From positions 53,742-117,741 of the forward strand of contig NZ_PCPG01000010.1 of NCBI RefSeq assembly GCF_002979655.1: DNA of 64,000 nt, in the 5' to 3' direction. Positions within the stretch are counted from its first letter, which is position 1, and each line of letters begins with the position of its first letter. Shown piece by piece: positions 26,090 to 34,730 of the stretch. The position numbers were made by a program, and so were the translations under genes. The notes beneath the pieces were generated by a model. The model was given only the letters and a program-made list of their open reading frames with translations. It did no database searches and had not been told where the DNA came from. This stretch comes from Microbacterium sp. MYb45 (GTDB lineage Bacteria; Actinomycetota; Actinomycetes; Actinomycetales; Microbacteriaceae).

Positions 26090-26920
26090 ATGGGTATGCA
26101 GATCAACACCAACGTGTCGGCGCTCAACGCCTACCGCAACCTGTCCAGCACGCAGAACGACCTGTCGAAGTCGCTCGAGAAGCTCTCGAGCGGTCTGCGG
26201 ATCAACCGTGCAGCGGACGACGCCGCCGGTCTCGCGATCTCCGAGGGCCTGCGCTCGCAGGTCAACGGCCTGAACGTCGCGGCGCGCAACGCCCAGGACG
26301 GCATCTCGGTCATCCAGACCGCGGAAGGCGCCCTGACCGAGGTCCACTCGATCCTGCAGCGCGTTCGCGACCTGACCGCTCAGGGTGCGAACGACTCGAA
26401 CAACGCGAAGTCGCGCGAAGCGATCCAGAAGGAGATCAACACCCTGGGTGATGAGCTCACCCGGATCGCCGAGAGCACGAACTTCAACGGCATCAAGCTG
26501 CTCTCGGGTGGCACGACGCTGACGTTCCAGGTCGGTGCGGGCGCGGTCGCCGCCGAGGACCAGATCTCGGTCGCCCTGACCAACTTCGCCACCCTCGGAG
26601 CAGACATCAAGGGCTACGCGGCGACGATGACGGATGCGGCCACCTACGGTGCCGCGCTGGCTGACATCGACACGGAGATCCAGGCGGTCTCGACCGCACG
26701 TGCCGGTTACGGTGCGCTGCAGAACCGCTTCGAGTCGACCATCAACAGCCTCAACGTGTCGGCGGAGAACCTGTCCGCCGCCGAGAGCCGTATCCGCGAC
26801 ACCGACATGGCGTCCGAGATGGTCAAGTTCACCTCGGCGAACATCCTGTCGCAGGCGGGCACGGCCATGCTGGCCCAGGCGAACCAGTCCAACCAGGGCG
26901 TTCTCCAGCTCCTGCGCTGA
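26090..26920 (+). CDS. fliC: Flagellin
   Basis: A 276-residue flagellin, the filament subunit exported through the flagellar secretion system and polymerised under the FliD cap. The N-terminal D0/D1 (INTNVSALNAYRNLSSTQNDLSKSLEKLSSGLRIN, then DDAAGLAISEGLRSQV) and the C-terminal D1/D0 (ESRIRDTDMASEMVKFTSANILSQAGTAMLAQANQ) are conserved; the central D2/D3 region is almost absent, so this is a short, minimal flagellin. The ATG at 26090 was chosen by the GGAGGAG site; a second ATG two codons on (MQINTN) is possible. Expression is set by a sigma-28 promoter and probably by CsrA/FliW. Confidence 0.96.
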   Translation: MGMQINTNVSALNAYRNLSSTQNDLSKSLEKLSSGLRINRAADDAAGLAISEGLRSQVNGLNVAARNAQDGISVIQTAEGALTEVHSILQRVRDLTAQGANDSNNAKSREAIQKEINTLGDELTRIAESTNFNGIKLLSGGTTLTFQVGAGAVAAEDQISVALTNFATLGADIKGYAATMTDAATYGAALADIDTEIQAVSTARAGYGALQNRFESTINSLNVSAENLSAAESRIRDTDMASEMVKFTSANILSQAGTAMLAQANQSNQGVLQLLR

Positions 26921-26931
26921 ACCACGCCATA

Positions 26932-26967
26932 GGGTCCGGGCGGCGGTCGCGACCGTCGCCCGGACCC
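26932..26967 (+). terminator. fliC terminator hairpin
   Basis: A 16-bp stem (26932-26947 with 26952-26967, one G-U pair) and a CGCG loop, 11 bases past the flagellin stop. No U-tract. It may limit readthrough into fliD so that flagellin is made in excess. Confidence 0.72.
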
Positions 26968-26995
26968 CGTCCGCTCCCGACCTGCAAAGGCGAAC

Positions 26996-28378
26996 ATGTC
27001 TCTCTCGCTCGACGGCCTCGTCTCCGGCCTGAAGACCACAGAGGTCATCAAGGCCCTGATGGACGTGCACGCCATCCCGCGTTCGCTGCTCAAAGCGAAG
27101 ATGGATGACAAGAACGGCATCGTCACCCAACTGCAGACGCTGAACACCGCGATCCAGAACCTCGCCACGGCCGCCGAGAAGGCCGCATCGCGCGACGGAC
27201 TGGCACGCTTCACGACATCGTCGTCGTCGAACACCGTCACGGTCGCCACCCGCACCGGCGCCGCCCCGGTCGCGGCGGAGATCGTCGTCGACAAGGTCGC
27301 GAAGAATCACACCATCGTCTCGGCCGCGTCGAATGGATGGCCCGTCGACCCGCCGGTGATCACCCTCGAGAACGCCCAGGGCGAGCGTCTGCAGATCGAG
27401 GCCGACGGCGCCTCGATGCAGGAGGTCGCCCAGGCCATCAACGAAGCGGGCTTCGGAGTCGTCGCGTCAGCAGTGCCCGCGGGCCGCGACGCCGACGGCA
27501 ACCCCCTGCACCGCCTGCAGCTGCGCGCGGCCGACTCGGGCGAGGGCGGCCAGTTCCGCGCCTATCGCGGTGACGTCGCCGCGGTCGAGGCCGGCACCGC
27601 ATCCGACATCGCCACCGAAGCGGGGGCGGCCGTGATCGCGATGGGCGCCGACGCACAGTTGCGGCTGTGGGCGGGCACCAGCGCCGAACAGGTGCTGACC
27701 TCGTCGAGCAACACCTTCACCGATCTGTTCGACGGCGTCGATGTCACGGTCTCCGCGGTATCCGCCGCCCCGATCACGATCGGCGTCACCATCGACACCG
27801 AGGCCCGCACCAAGGCCTCCGCGGAGTTCATCGCCGCAGTCAAAGACATCCTGACGCGTATCGACAACGGGTCGAAGGCCACCGTCGCCGCGAACCAGGG
27901 CGACAAGACCACCCTGGGCGTCTTCACGGGCGACAGCACCGTCCGCTCGCTGCGGACGGCGATCGCCGATGCCATCCAGCATCCGGTCGATGGGGTGTCT
28001 CCCTCCTCCATCGGCATCGAGACCGACATGTACGGCGTGCTGAGCTTCGACGAGGAGAAGTTCGCCGAAGCCCTCGCGAAGGACCCGGATGCGGTCGCCG
28101 GACTGTTCTCCGACGTCGCCTCGCGCGTGCAGGACACCGCGAAGGTGTACTCCGACAAGTACGACGGCCTGCTCACCTCCCGCATCACCGGCCAGGAGAG
28201 CGAGGTCAAGAGCCTCGGCGAGCAGATGGAGCGCTGGGACGTGCGCCTCGCCCAGCGGAAGGCGACGCTCGAGCGCACCTACGCCCGCCTCGAGGTGATG
28301 CTGTCGCAACTGCAGTCGCAGTCGACCTACCTGTCGTCGCAGATCGCCGCCCTTCCGACCTCGAGCTCGGGGAAGTGA
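26996..28378 (+). CDS. fliD: Flagellar filament cap protein FliD (HAP2)
   Basis: A 460-residue FliD, which caps the growing filament and folds exported flagellin. The N-terminus LSLDGLVSGLKTTEVIKALMDVHAIPRSLL and the C-terminal coiled region (GQESEVKSLGEQMERWDVRLAQRKATLERTYARLEVMLSQLQSQSTYLSSQIAAL) are diagnostic, with SFDEEKFAEALAKDPDAVAGLFSDV before it. It follows fliC after the hairpin with AAAGGCGAAC upstream and is followed two bases later by fliS. Confidence 0.95.
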   Translation: MSLSLDGLVSGLKTTEVIKALMDVHAIPRSLLKAKMDDKNGIVTQLQTLNTAIQNLATAAEKAASRDGLARFTTSSSSNTVTVATRTGAAPVAAEIVVDKVAKNHTIVSAASNGWPVDPPVITLENAQGERLQIEADGASMQEVAQAINEAGFGVVASAVPAGRDADGNPLHRLQLRAADSGEGGQFRAYRGDVAAVEAGTASDIATEAGAAVIAMGADAQLRLWAGTSAEQVLTSSSNTFTDLFDGVDVTVSAVSAAPITIGVTIDTEARTKASAEFIAAVKDILTRIDNGSKATVAANQGDKTTLGVFTGDSTVRSLRTAIADAIQHPVDGVSPSSIGIETDMYGVLSFDEEKFAEALAKDPDAVAGLFSDVASRVQDTAKVYSDKYDGLLTSRITGQESEVKSLGEQMERWDVRLAQRKATLERTYARLEVMLSQLQSQSTYLSSQIAALPTSSSGK

Positions 28379-28380
28379 GC

Positions 28381-28767
28381 ATGAACGCCGCCCTGCGTGC
28401 GCAGCAGCGCTACCGTGACGATGCCGTGCTGTCGGCACCGCCCGAGCGTCTCGTGACGCTGCTGTACGACCGGCTGCTGCTCGACATCGAGCGCGGCGAG
28501 GCCGCCCAGCGAGCCGAGGACTGGACCGAGGCGAATGCCCAGCTGCAGCACGCGCAGGCCATCGTGTCGGAGCTGACCTCGTCGTTGACCGACGACTGGA
28601 ACGGCAGCGCGGGCCTCCGCTCGGTGTACGTCTTCCTGTCGCAGACCCTGATCGGCGCCAACATCGGCCGCGATCCCGAGCGCACCCGTGCGTGCCACGG
28701 GATCGTCGCCCCGCTGCGGGATGCCTGGCACGAAGCCGCCAGGACCGTCGCGGAGACCCGGTCGTGA
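28381..28767 (+). CDS. fliS: Flagellin export chaperone FliS
   Basis: A 128-residue four-helix FliS, which binds the flagellin C-terminus in the cytoplasm to prevent early polymerisation. The YRDDAVLSAPPERLVTLLYDRLLLDIERG start and the LTSSLTDDWNGSAGLRSVYVFLSQTLIGANIGRD segment match the family (usually A-x-x-x-P-x-x-L-I-x-M-L-Y-D). The ATG at 28381 is two bases after the fliD stop. Confidence 0.92.
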   Translation: MNAALRAQQRYRDDAVLSAPPERLVTLLYDRLLLDIERGEAAQRAEDWTEANAQLQHAQAIVSELTSSLTDDWNGSAGLRSVYVFLSQTLIGANIGRDPERTRACHGIVAPLRDAWHEAARTVAETRS

Positions 28768-29072
28768 GCGCCGACGACGTGACGGCGGAGTGGACCGCGC
28801 TCCTGGATCGCCTCGAGCTCGACGCCGACCGGATCCTCACGGCTACCCCCGGAACCGCCGACACGGTCGTCATCGAACCGTGGACGCCGCCCTCCACTCC
28901 CCTGCCCGTGCATCTCGCCGATCGCGCCCGCCGGGTGGTCGAGCGTCAGCGCCTCGCGATGGAGCGCGCCCGCACCGATCTCGACGACCTCCGACAGCAC
29001 CTCGGCGCCGTGGACCGGATCCCCGGAACGCGGCGTCCCGATGCGCCCGCATTCCTCGACGTCGACGGCTGA
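28764..29072 (+). CDS. Small helical protein downstream of fliS (FliT-like position)
   Basis: A 102-residue protein whose GTG start overlaps the fliS stop by 4 nt (GTGA). It is predicted helical, with a C-terminal heptad-like stretch (ADRARRVVERQRLAMERARTDLDDLRQHL). In many flagellar loci this slot holds fliT, the FliD export chaperone, and size and helix content fit. There is no convincing sequence match, so it is left without a symbol. It precedes the flgB promoter. Confidence 0.6.
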   Translation: MSADDVTAEWTALLDRLELDADRILTATPGTADTVVIEPWTPPSTPLPVHLADRARRVVERQRLAMERARTDLDDLRQHLGAVDRIPGTRRPDAPAFLDVDG

Positions 29073-29082
29073 GACCGCTCCC

Positions 29083-29109
29083 TAACGTCGTGCGCGACCC
29101 TGCCGATAG
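29083..29109 (+). promoter_or_regulatory. Sigma-28 promoter of flgB operon
   Basis: TAAC (29083-29086), 15 bases, GCCGATAG (29102-29109), 73 bases before the flgB start. It should drive flgBC-fliEFGHIJK-flgDE, i.e. hook-basal-body genes that in enteric bacteria are not under sigma-28. Confidence 0.82.
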
Positions 29110-29181
29110 AACAGGGAGAGCACGGATGGCTCGCAAGTCTCGGCCATGGATCGGCCACACCACCACACACGGGGAGCGGTC

Positions 29182-29523
29182 GTGTTCGATTCTGTGACCA
29201 TCAACGCGCTGACGAGCGCGCTCGACGGCCTCGCGCTGCGCCAGCGGGCGATCGCCGACAACATCGCCAACATCAACACCCCCGACTATCACGCCAAGCG
29301 GGTGCGCTTCGAAGAGGCGCTCGCGGACTCGGTGCAGGCGGGTGACGGACGGGTCGGCTCGACGGTCGGCACCTCGCTCGAGCCGACGCGCTTGAACGGC
29401 AACAACGTCAACCTCGACACCGAGACCCTGTCCAGCGTCGACACGATGCTGCGCTACCAGTTCGCCACGCAGGCCGTGAACGGCTCGTTCGCGTCGATGC
29501 GCGCGGCGATGAGGACCTCATGA
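29182..29523 (+). CDS. flgB: Flagellar basal-body rod protein FlgB
   Basis: A 113-residue proximal rod protein. DNIANINTPDYHAKRVRFEEAL near residue 30 is the rod/hook family signature and the C-terminus (TMLRYQFATQAVNGSFASMRAAM) is the matching helix. Start is GTG at 29182 with GGGGAG upstream. First gene of the large basal-body operon; overlaps flgC by 4 nt. Confidence 0.93.
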   Translation: MFDSVTINALTSALDGLALRQRAIADNIANINTPDYHAKRVRFEEALADSVQAGDGRVGSTVGTSLEPTRLNGNNVNLDTETLSSVDTMLRYQFATQAVNGSFASMRAAMRTS

Positions 29524-29912
29524 CCTTCGACGCGATCGGCATCGCGAGCACCGGCCTGACCGTGCACCGCAAGTGGCTCGACGCCATCAGCGACAACATC
29601 GCGAACATCAACACCGTGACGGCGACCGACGGCGCCGCCTTCCGCGCGCGGTACATCACCGCCCAGACCAGCGACCAGTCGCCGGGTGTGTATGTCGCCG
29701 GCTCCGTGCAGGGCAGTGCGGAGGGGCGGCTCGTGCACCAGCCCGACCACCCGCTCGCCGACGCCGACGGCTACGTCCGCTACCCCGACATCGACCTCGG
29801 CGACCAGATGAGCCAGCTCATCCTCGCGCAGCGCGGCTACCAGGCCAGCGCCGCGATCGTCGACCGTGCCCGCAACGCCTACGAATCCGCCCTCCAGATC
29901 GGACGCAGCTGA
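29520..29912 (+). CDS. flgC: Flagellar basal-body rod protein FlgC
   Basis: A 130-residue rod protein, exported and assembled next to FlgB. FDAIGIASTGLTVHRKWLDAISDNIANINTV is the N-terminal signature; the C-terminal segment VRYPDIDLGDQMSQLILAQRGYQASAAIVDRARNAYESAL is conserved. Its ATG overlaps the flgB stop by 4 nt and its stop overlaps fliE by 1 nt. Confidence 0.95.
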   Translation: MTFDAIGIASTGLTVHRKWLDAISDNIANINTVTATDGAAFRARYITAQTSDQSPGVYVAGSVQGSAEGRLVHQPDHPLADADGYVRYPDIDLGDQMSQLILAQRGYQASAAIVDRARNAYESALQIGRS

Positions 29913-30214
29913 TGGATCCCCTCTCCGGCGTCGAGGGCATCTCCTCGGCGTTCACCCTCGCCCCGCCCACCGCTCCGGCGAAGGCGGCGGACGACACCGC
30001 CTTCGCGAACAGTGTCACCGGTGCGATCGACGAGCTGCGCTCCCTGCAGTCCGAATCCGACGCGCTCAAGGTCGCCGCCGTCACGGGCGACCTCGACGAC
30101 ATCCACTCAGCCATGATCGCCTCCTCGCGCGCGTCGGTCACCCTCGAACTCGTCGCCGCCGTGCGCAACAAGGGCGTCGACGCGTTCAACGAGATCATGC
30201 GGATGCAAGCCTGA
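29912..30214 (+). CDS. fliE: Flagellar hook-basal body complex protein FliE
   Basis: A 100-residue FliE, the adaptor joining the MS-ring to the rod. The C-terminal half is diagnostic: ESDALKVAAVTGDLDDIHSAMIASSRASVTLELVAAVRNKGVDAFNEIMRMQ. N-terminus is variable. It overlaps flgC and fliF by one base each (TGATG). Confidence 0.94.
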   Translation: MDPLSGVEGISSAFTLAPPTAPAKAADDTAFANSVTGAIDELRSLQSESDALKVAAVTGDLDDIHSAMIASSRASVTLELVAAVRNKGVDAFNEIMRMQA

Positions 30215-31842
30215 TGCCCCAGGCCGTCACCAACGTCTTCCAGCGGATCGGACGCGTGATCGCGGGCTTCACGCTCGCGCAGCGCACCATCGCGATCATC
30301 GGCGTGGCCGTGCTCGCGCTCGGGATCGTCGCGCTCTCCAGCTGGCTGACCCGCCCGACCTACACCCCGCTGTTCTCGGGGATGAGCGCCTCCGATGCGA
30401 ACGCCGTCGTCGAGCAGCTGCGATCGTCTTCCGTCCCCTACGAGCTCGCCGACGGCGGTGCCACCGTGCTCGTGCCGGAGAAGGACGTCTACGACCAGCG
30501 GCTCGCCGCCGCCTCCGCCGGGCTGCCCGGGGCGAGCTCCGGCGGATACTCGCTGCTCGACGACATGGGCGTGACCACCTCGGAGTTCCAGCAGTCCGTG
30601 ACCTACAAGCGCGCCATCGAGGGCGAGCTCGCCGCGACCATCTCGTCGATCGAGGGCGTGACAGCGGCCTCGGTGCAGCTCGCGATCCCGGAGGAGAGCG
30701 TCTTCGTCTCGGAGACCGTCGACGCCACCGCATCGGTGTTCGTGGAGACGTCGGGCAGTGCGTCGCTCACCTCGAAGCAGGTCGAGGCGATCGTGCACCT
30801 GACCTCCGCAGCGGTCAGCGGCATGAAGCCCGAGAACGTCGCCGTCGTGGACCAGAGCGGCCAGACCCTCTCGGCCGCCGGCGTCGGCGCGGTCGGCGGC
30901 GTCGACCAGCAGGCCGGCGACTACGAGGCCCGGGTGACCGCGAGCGTGCAGCAGATGCTCGACACCGTCGTCGGCCCCGGCAACGCGACCGTGACGGTGG
31001 TCGCCGAGATCGACCGCTCGGTCAACGAGCGCGTCGAAGAGACCTACACCCCGGCGGAGGGCGCACCTCCGCTGACCGAGCAGTCTCGAACGGACACGCA
31101 GAACGGTTCGAGCTCGAACGCCGGCGTGCTCGGACCCGACAACATCGCGGTGCCGTCGGCCGGCGCGGACGGCACGTCCGAATCCACGGAGACGTCGAAG
31201 ACCAACGCCGTCAACAAGAGCACCCAGAGCACCTCGACCCCCGCCGGCAACGTGCTGCGGCAGTCGGTCTCGGTCGCGGTCGACGCGGGTGCCGGCGGCG
31301 ACCTGAGCACCGCGCAGCTGACCGAGCTGGTCGAGACCGCCGCGGGGATCGACACCGCACGCGGCGACTCCATCGCGGTCGAACTCGTGTCGTTCAGCCA
31401 GACGGATGCCGAAGCCGCGCAGGCCGCCCTCCAGGCTGCCAAGGACGCCGAGGCCGCGGAACGTCAGTCGGTCCTGCTGAACACCGCGATCATCGCCGCA
31501 GCGATCGCACTGCCCCTGCTGCTCGCGGTCATCGCCGCCCTCGTGCGGATGCGGCGTCGCGCCAACTCGGCGACCGAGTTCGACCAGTTGTTCGGGGACC
31601 GGCCGGCTCCGTTGTCGGCGGCCCTCGGCCCCGGTGCGGCCACCGTCGCCATCGACCAGGCCGCCACGACCCCGCTGGCCTTCCTCGAAACGACTCCCGA
31701 TCCGGAGCCGGAGCCCGACCCCGAGCCCGCGCAGGTGAGCCTCGAGCGCCGCCGCGCGGAGATCGACTCCCTCACGCGACAGGACCCGAAGCGCACGGCC
31801 GAGCTGCTGCGGACCCTCATCGACGACAGGCAGCACGTATGA
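30214..31842 (+). CDS. fliF: Flagellar MS-ring protein FliF
   Basis: A 542-residue FliF forming the membrane ring at the base of the motor. N-terminal membrane helix near residues 25-45 (IAIIGVAVLALGIVALSSWL), periplasmic ring-building motifs (YTPLFSGMSASDANAVVEQL, VPEKDVYDQRLAAASAGLPG, KRAIEGELAATISSIEGV) and a C-terminal helix near 430-450. The short cytoplasmic tail, after an Asp/Pro/Glu repeat, contains SLTRQDPKRTAELLRTLIDD, the FliG-binding segment. It overlaps fliG by 4 nt. Confidence 0.96.
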   Translation: MPQAVTNVFQRIGRVIAGFTLAQRTIAIIGVAVLALGIVALSSWLTRPTYTPLFSGMSASDANAVVEQLRSSSVPYELADGGATVLVPEKDVYDQRLAAASAGLPGASSGGYSLLDDMGVTTSEFQQSVTYKRAIEGELAATISSIEGVTAASVQLAIPEESVFVSETVDATASVFVETSGSASLTSKQVEAIVHLTSAAVSGMKPENVAVVDQSGQTLSAAGVGAVGGVDQQAGDYEARVTASVQQMLDTVVGPGNATVTVVAEIDRSVNERVEETYTPAEGAPPLTEQSRTDTQNGSSSNAGVLGPDNIAVPSAGADGTSESTETSKTNAVNKSTQSTSTPAGNVLRQSVSVAVDAGAGGDLSTAQLTELVETAAGIDTARGDSIAVELVSFSQTDAEAAQAALQAAKDAEAAERQSVLLNTAIIAAAIALPLLLAVIAALVRMRRRANSATEFDQLFGDRPAPLSAALGPGAATVAIDQAATTPLAFLETTPDPEPEPDPEPAQVSLERRRAEIDSLTRQDPKRTAELLRTLIDDRQHV

Positions 31843-32843
31843 GCGGGTTGACCGACCGGCAGACGGCGGCCGTCGTGCTGATGAACCTCGACCGCGCACA
31901 GGCGATCGAGGTGATGAAGCACCTCTCGGAGTCGGAGGCCGAGGCCGTCGCCGCCGAGATCATCGAGCTGCAGGACCTGGACGCCGCCACCACCGCCCAG
32001 GCGCTCGGGCAGTTCCACCGGATCGCGACCGGACACCTGCCGCCCGCCCGCGGTGGTCGTGACCTCGCGGCCGGTCTGCTGGAGGCGTCGTTCGGCGCGG
32101 AACGTGCCGCGGCCGTGCTCGGCCGGGTGGGTTCGACGTCGATGAACTCGTCGTTCGAATTCCTCGGCTCCGCCGACCCGGCACAGCTGGCGACCCTGCT
32201 GGACGGCGAGCTTCCGCAGACCGTCGCCCTCGTGCTCGCGCACCTGCCCACCGACCGGGCGGCGGCCGTGCTGGCAGCGCTCCCCGACCCGACCCGCACC
32301 GATGTCGCCCACGCGATCGCCACCATGGGCACCGCGTCGCAGGAGGCGATCGCGATCGTGGCCGACGCGTTGAAGACCCGCACCGGGAGCTTCGCGAGCC
32401 GCGACGCACCGGAGACCCTCGGCGGCGTCGAACCGCTCGTCGAGATCATCGCCCGCTCCGGAGCGACTGTCGAGAAGGCGCTGCTCGCGAGCATCGAGGA
32501 CCGCGACAGTGCCCTCGCGGAAGACATCCGGTCGCGCATGTTCACCTTCGCCGACATCGTCAAGCTCGACGACCGCGACACGCAGCGGGTGCTGCGCGGC
32601 ATGGACATCCGCTCGCTGGCTCTGGCGCTGAAGGGCGCCAACCAGGCGATCGCCGATCTCATCCGCCGCAACGTCTCCGAGCGCAACCGGGAGAACCTCG
32701 ATGAGGAGGCACGGACCCTCGGTCCGGTGCGCGTCTCACAGGTCGAGGAGGCCAGAGCCGAGATCGTCCGCACCATCCGCGCCCTGGAGGCGGCGGGCGA
32801 CATCACGGTGCAGCGCACCGACGAGGACGAGTATGTCTACTGA
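31839..32843 (+). CDS. fliG: Flagellar motor switch protein FliG
   Basis: A 334-residue FliG, the rotor subunit that meets the stator. Three domains are visible: N-terminal FliF-binding part (LTDRQTAAVVLMNLDRAQAIEVMKHLSE), middle domain with LPQTVALVLAHLPTDRAAAVLAAL (the EHPQ-like FliM contact) and C-terminal domain (FTFADIVKLDDRDTQRVLRGMD, then ALALKGANQAIADLIRRNVSERNRENL) with the charged residues that contact MotA. Length is normal. It overlaps fliF by 4 nt and fliH by 11 nt. Confidence 0.96.
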   Translation: MSGLTDRQTAAVVLMNLDRAQAIEVMKHLSESEAEAVAAEIIELQDLDAATTAQALGQFHRIATGHLPPARGGRDLAAGLLEASFGAERAAAVLGRVGSTSMNSSFEFLGSADPAQLATLLDGELPQTVALVLAHLPTDRAAAVLAALPDPTRTDVAHAIATMGTASQEAIAIVADALKTRTGSFASRDAPETLGGVEPLVEIIARSGATVEKALLASIEDRDSALAEDIRSRMFTFADIVKLDDRDTQRVLRGMDIRSLALALKGANQAIADLIRRNVSERNRENLDEEARTLGPVRVSQVEEARAEIVRTIRALEAAGDITVQRTDEDEYVY

Positions 32844-33438
32844 CGCGTTCTCTCCGGTGCTGTTCCCTCGTCTCGACGGACGCGCGGACGGCGCGGAGCA
32901 TGCGCGCGCCCGGATGCGCGGCTACGCCGAAGGACACGCGGAGGGCTTCCGCGCCGGACTCGCCGAGGCCGAGTCGGCGCAGCTCGTCGCCGCGGCGGAG
33001 CAGGCGGCCCGCGACGCGGCAGCCGCGCGCGAGGTGGCGACCGCGGTGTCTGCGCTGCAGGCCGCCGCCCTCTCACTGGGCGAGCGGGAGCGCGAGCTCA
33101 CCGCTGCTGCGCGCGATGAGGTGCTGCGCGGCGCGATCGAACTCGCCGAGCTCATCCTCGTCGCGGAGCTCTCGTACGCCGGCTCGTCTGCCGCGGCCGC
33201 CGCGCGGCGCGCACTCGCGGTCGCCGACCCCGCCGACATCCGCGAGGTGCGCCTGCACCCCGACGACCTGCGCACGATCCAGACCGCGGAGTCGGACCTG
33301 ACCACCTTCGCGCTCGTCGCCGATGACACGCTCGAGCGCGGCGATGCCGTTGCGATCCTGGCGCACGGCCACATCGACGCCCGGATCGGCAGCGCCCTCG
33401 AACGTGCCCGTCGCGCCCTCGCGGAGGCCGGGTCGTGA
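32833..33438 (+). CDS. fliH: Flagellar export apparatus stator FliH
   Basis: A 201-residue FliH, the peripheral stalk that regulates the FliI ATPase. The Ala/Glu-rich N-terminus with GYAEGHAEGFRAGLAEAE has the GxxxG-type repeats of the family; the C-terminal V/A-ATPase subunit E-like domain follows (VRLHPDDLRTIQTAES, DAVAILAHGHIDARIGSALERARRAL). The ATG at 32833 was chosen because the FxPVLFPRL segment begins there; it overlaps fliG. It overlaps fliI by 4 nt. Confidence 0.85.
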   Translation: MSTDAFSPVLFPRLDGRADGAEHARARMRGYAEGHAEGFRAGLAEAESAQLVAAAEQAARDAAAAREVATAVSALQAAALSLGERERELTAAARDEVLRGAIELAELILVAELSYAGSSAAAAARRALAVADPADIREVRLHPDDLRTIQTAESDLTTFALVADDTLERGDAVAILAHGHIDARIGSALERARRALAEAGS

Positions 33439-34730
33439 CGGCCTGGACCGCCGTCCGCGAGGCGGTTCGACCGGAACGCATCGGCGTCGTCTCCCAGGTG
33501 CGCGGCCTGAGCGTGCAGGTGCGCGGTCTCGAAGGGGCTGTCGGCGACGTCGTGACCCTCGACGGGGTCGATGCCGAGGTCGTCGCGATCGGCGAGGGCG
33601 GGCTACGATGCATGCCCCTCGGGGCCGTCGCCGGGCTCACCGTCGGGGCGCCCGTGCGGGGCCGCGGTGGCGCCCTGCGCGTGCCGACCGGGACCGCTCT
33701 GCTCGGCCGCGTCCTGGACGGACTCGGTCGGCCGATCGACGGCAAGGGCCCGTTGACGGGTGCGATCCCGGTGAGCCTCGACCACGCTCCGCCCTCGATC
33801 ATGGGGCGCGACCGGATCGACTCCCCTCTTCCGCTCGGGGTGCGCGCGCTCGACACGCTCGTCAGCGTGGGTCGCGGGCAGCGCGTCGGGCTCTTCGCCG
33901 GCTCGGGAGTGGGCAAGTCGTCGCTGCTGTCGATGATCGCGCGCGGCACCGAGGCCGAGGTGACGGTGATCGCCCTCGTCGGCGAGCGCGGCCGTGAGGT
34001 GCGCGAGTTCATCGAAGACGACCTGGGGCCGGAGGGACTCGCTCGTTCGGTGGTCGTCGTCTCGACCTCCGACCAGCCGGCCATGGCGCGCATCCGGGCC
34101 GCGTACACCGCCACCCGGATCGCCGAGGCCTTCCGCGACGACGGCGCGCACGCCATCCTCATGATGGACTCGCTGACCCGCGTCGCGATGGCGCAGCGCG
34201 AGATCGGCCTGTCGGCCGGAGAACCCCCCGCAACCCGTGGGTACCCGCCGTCGACGTTCTCGCTCCTCGCCGGTCTGCTCGAGCGCGCCGGCACCGACCG
34301 GGGTGGCTCGATCACCGGCATCTACACGGTGCTCGTGGACGGTGACGACCACAACGAGCCGATCGCCGACACCGTGCGCTCGATCCTCGACGGCCACGTC
34401 GTGCTCGACCGCGCGCTCGCGCTCTCCGGACACCATCCGGCGATCGACGTGCTCGGCTCCGTCTCCCGCGTGGTGGGGAAGATCACCGCCCCCGGGCAGC
34501 GGGCACACGCGGCGACGCTACGTGCGGTGCTCGCCGCGCGTCGCCGGGCCAACGACCTGATCGACATCGGCGCGTACCAGCCGGGTGCCGACGCCCGCAT
34601 CGACGCCGCGATCGCCCACGAACGGGCGATCTCCGCTTTCCTCACCCAGTCGCTCGACGAGACGAGCGCGATCGACGAATCGTGGCGTCGACTCGACGAG
34701 CTCGTCTCCGGTTTCGGAGGAGTCTCATGA
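33435..34730 (+). CDS. fliI: Flagellum-specific ATPase FliI
   Basis: A 431-residue F1-beta-like ATPase energising flagellar protein export. Walker A GSGVGKSSLLSMIARG near residue 157, the ALVGERGREVREF segment, Walker B ILMMDSLTRVAMAQREIGLSAGEPPATRGYPPS and HHPAIDVLGSVSRV are all present. GTG start overlapping fliH by 4 nt. Length normal. Cytoplasmic hexamer with FliH and FliJ. Confidence 0.96.
   Translation: MTAWTAVREAVRPERIGVVSQVRGLSVQVRGLEGAVGDVVTLDGVDAEVVAIGEGGLRCMPLGAVAGLTVGAPVRGRGGALRVPTGTALLGRVLDGLGRPIDGKGPLTGAIPVSLDHAPPSIMGRDRIDSPLPLGVRALDTLVSVGRGQRVGLFAGSGVGKSSLLSMIARGTEAEVTVIALVGERGREVREFIEDDLGPEGLARSVVVVSTSDQPAMARIRAAYTATRIAEAFRDDGAHAILMMDSLTRVAMAQREIGLSAGEPPATRGYPPSTFSLLAGLLERAGTDRGGSITGIYTVLVDGDDHNEPIADTVRSILDGHVVLDRALALSGHHPAIDVLGSVSRVVGKITAPGQRAHAATLRAVLAARRRANDLIDIGAYQPGADARIDAAIAHERAISAFLTQSLDETSAIDESWRRLDELVSGFGGVS

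Noticed and set aside
26065..26090. ATG at 26065 in the fliC leader as an upstream start
   Set aside because: Its frame differs from flagellin, it has no ribosome site and it lies just after the CsrA-type hairpin; the ATG at 26090 has a strong GGAGGAG site.
29818..31899. A 693-codon minus-strand frame across fliF
   Set aside because: Antisense to a well-conserved fliF; low-complexity charged translation.
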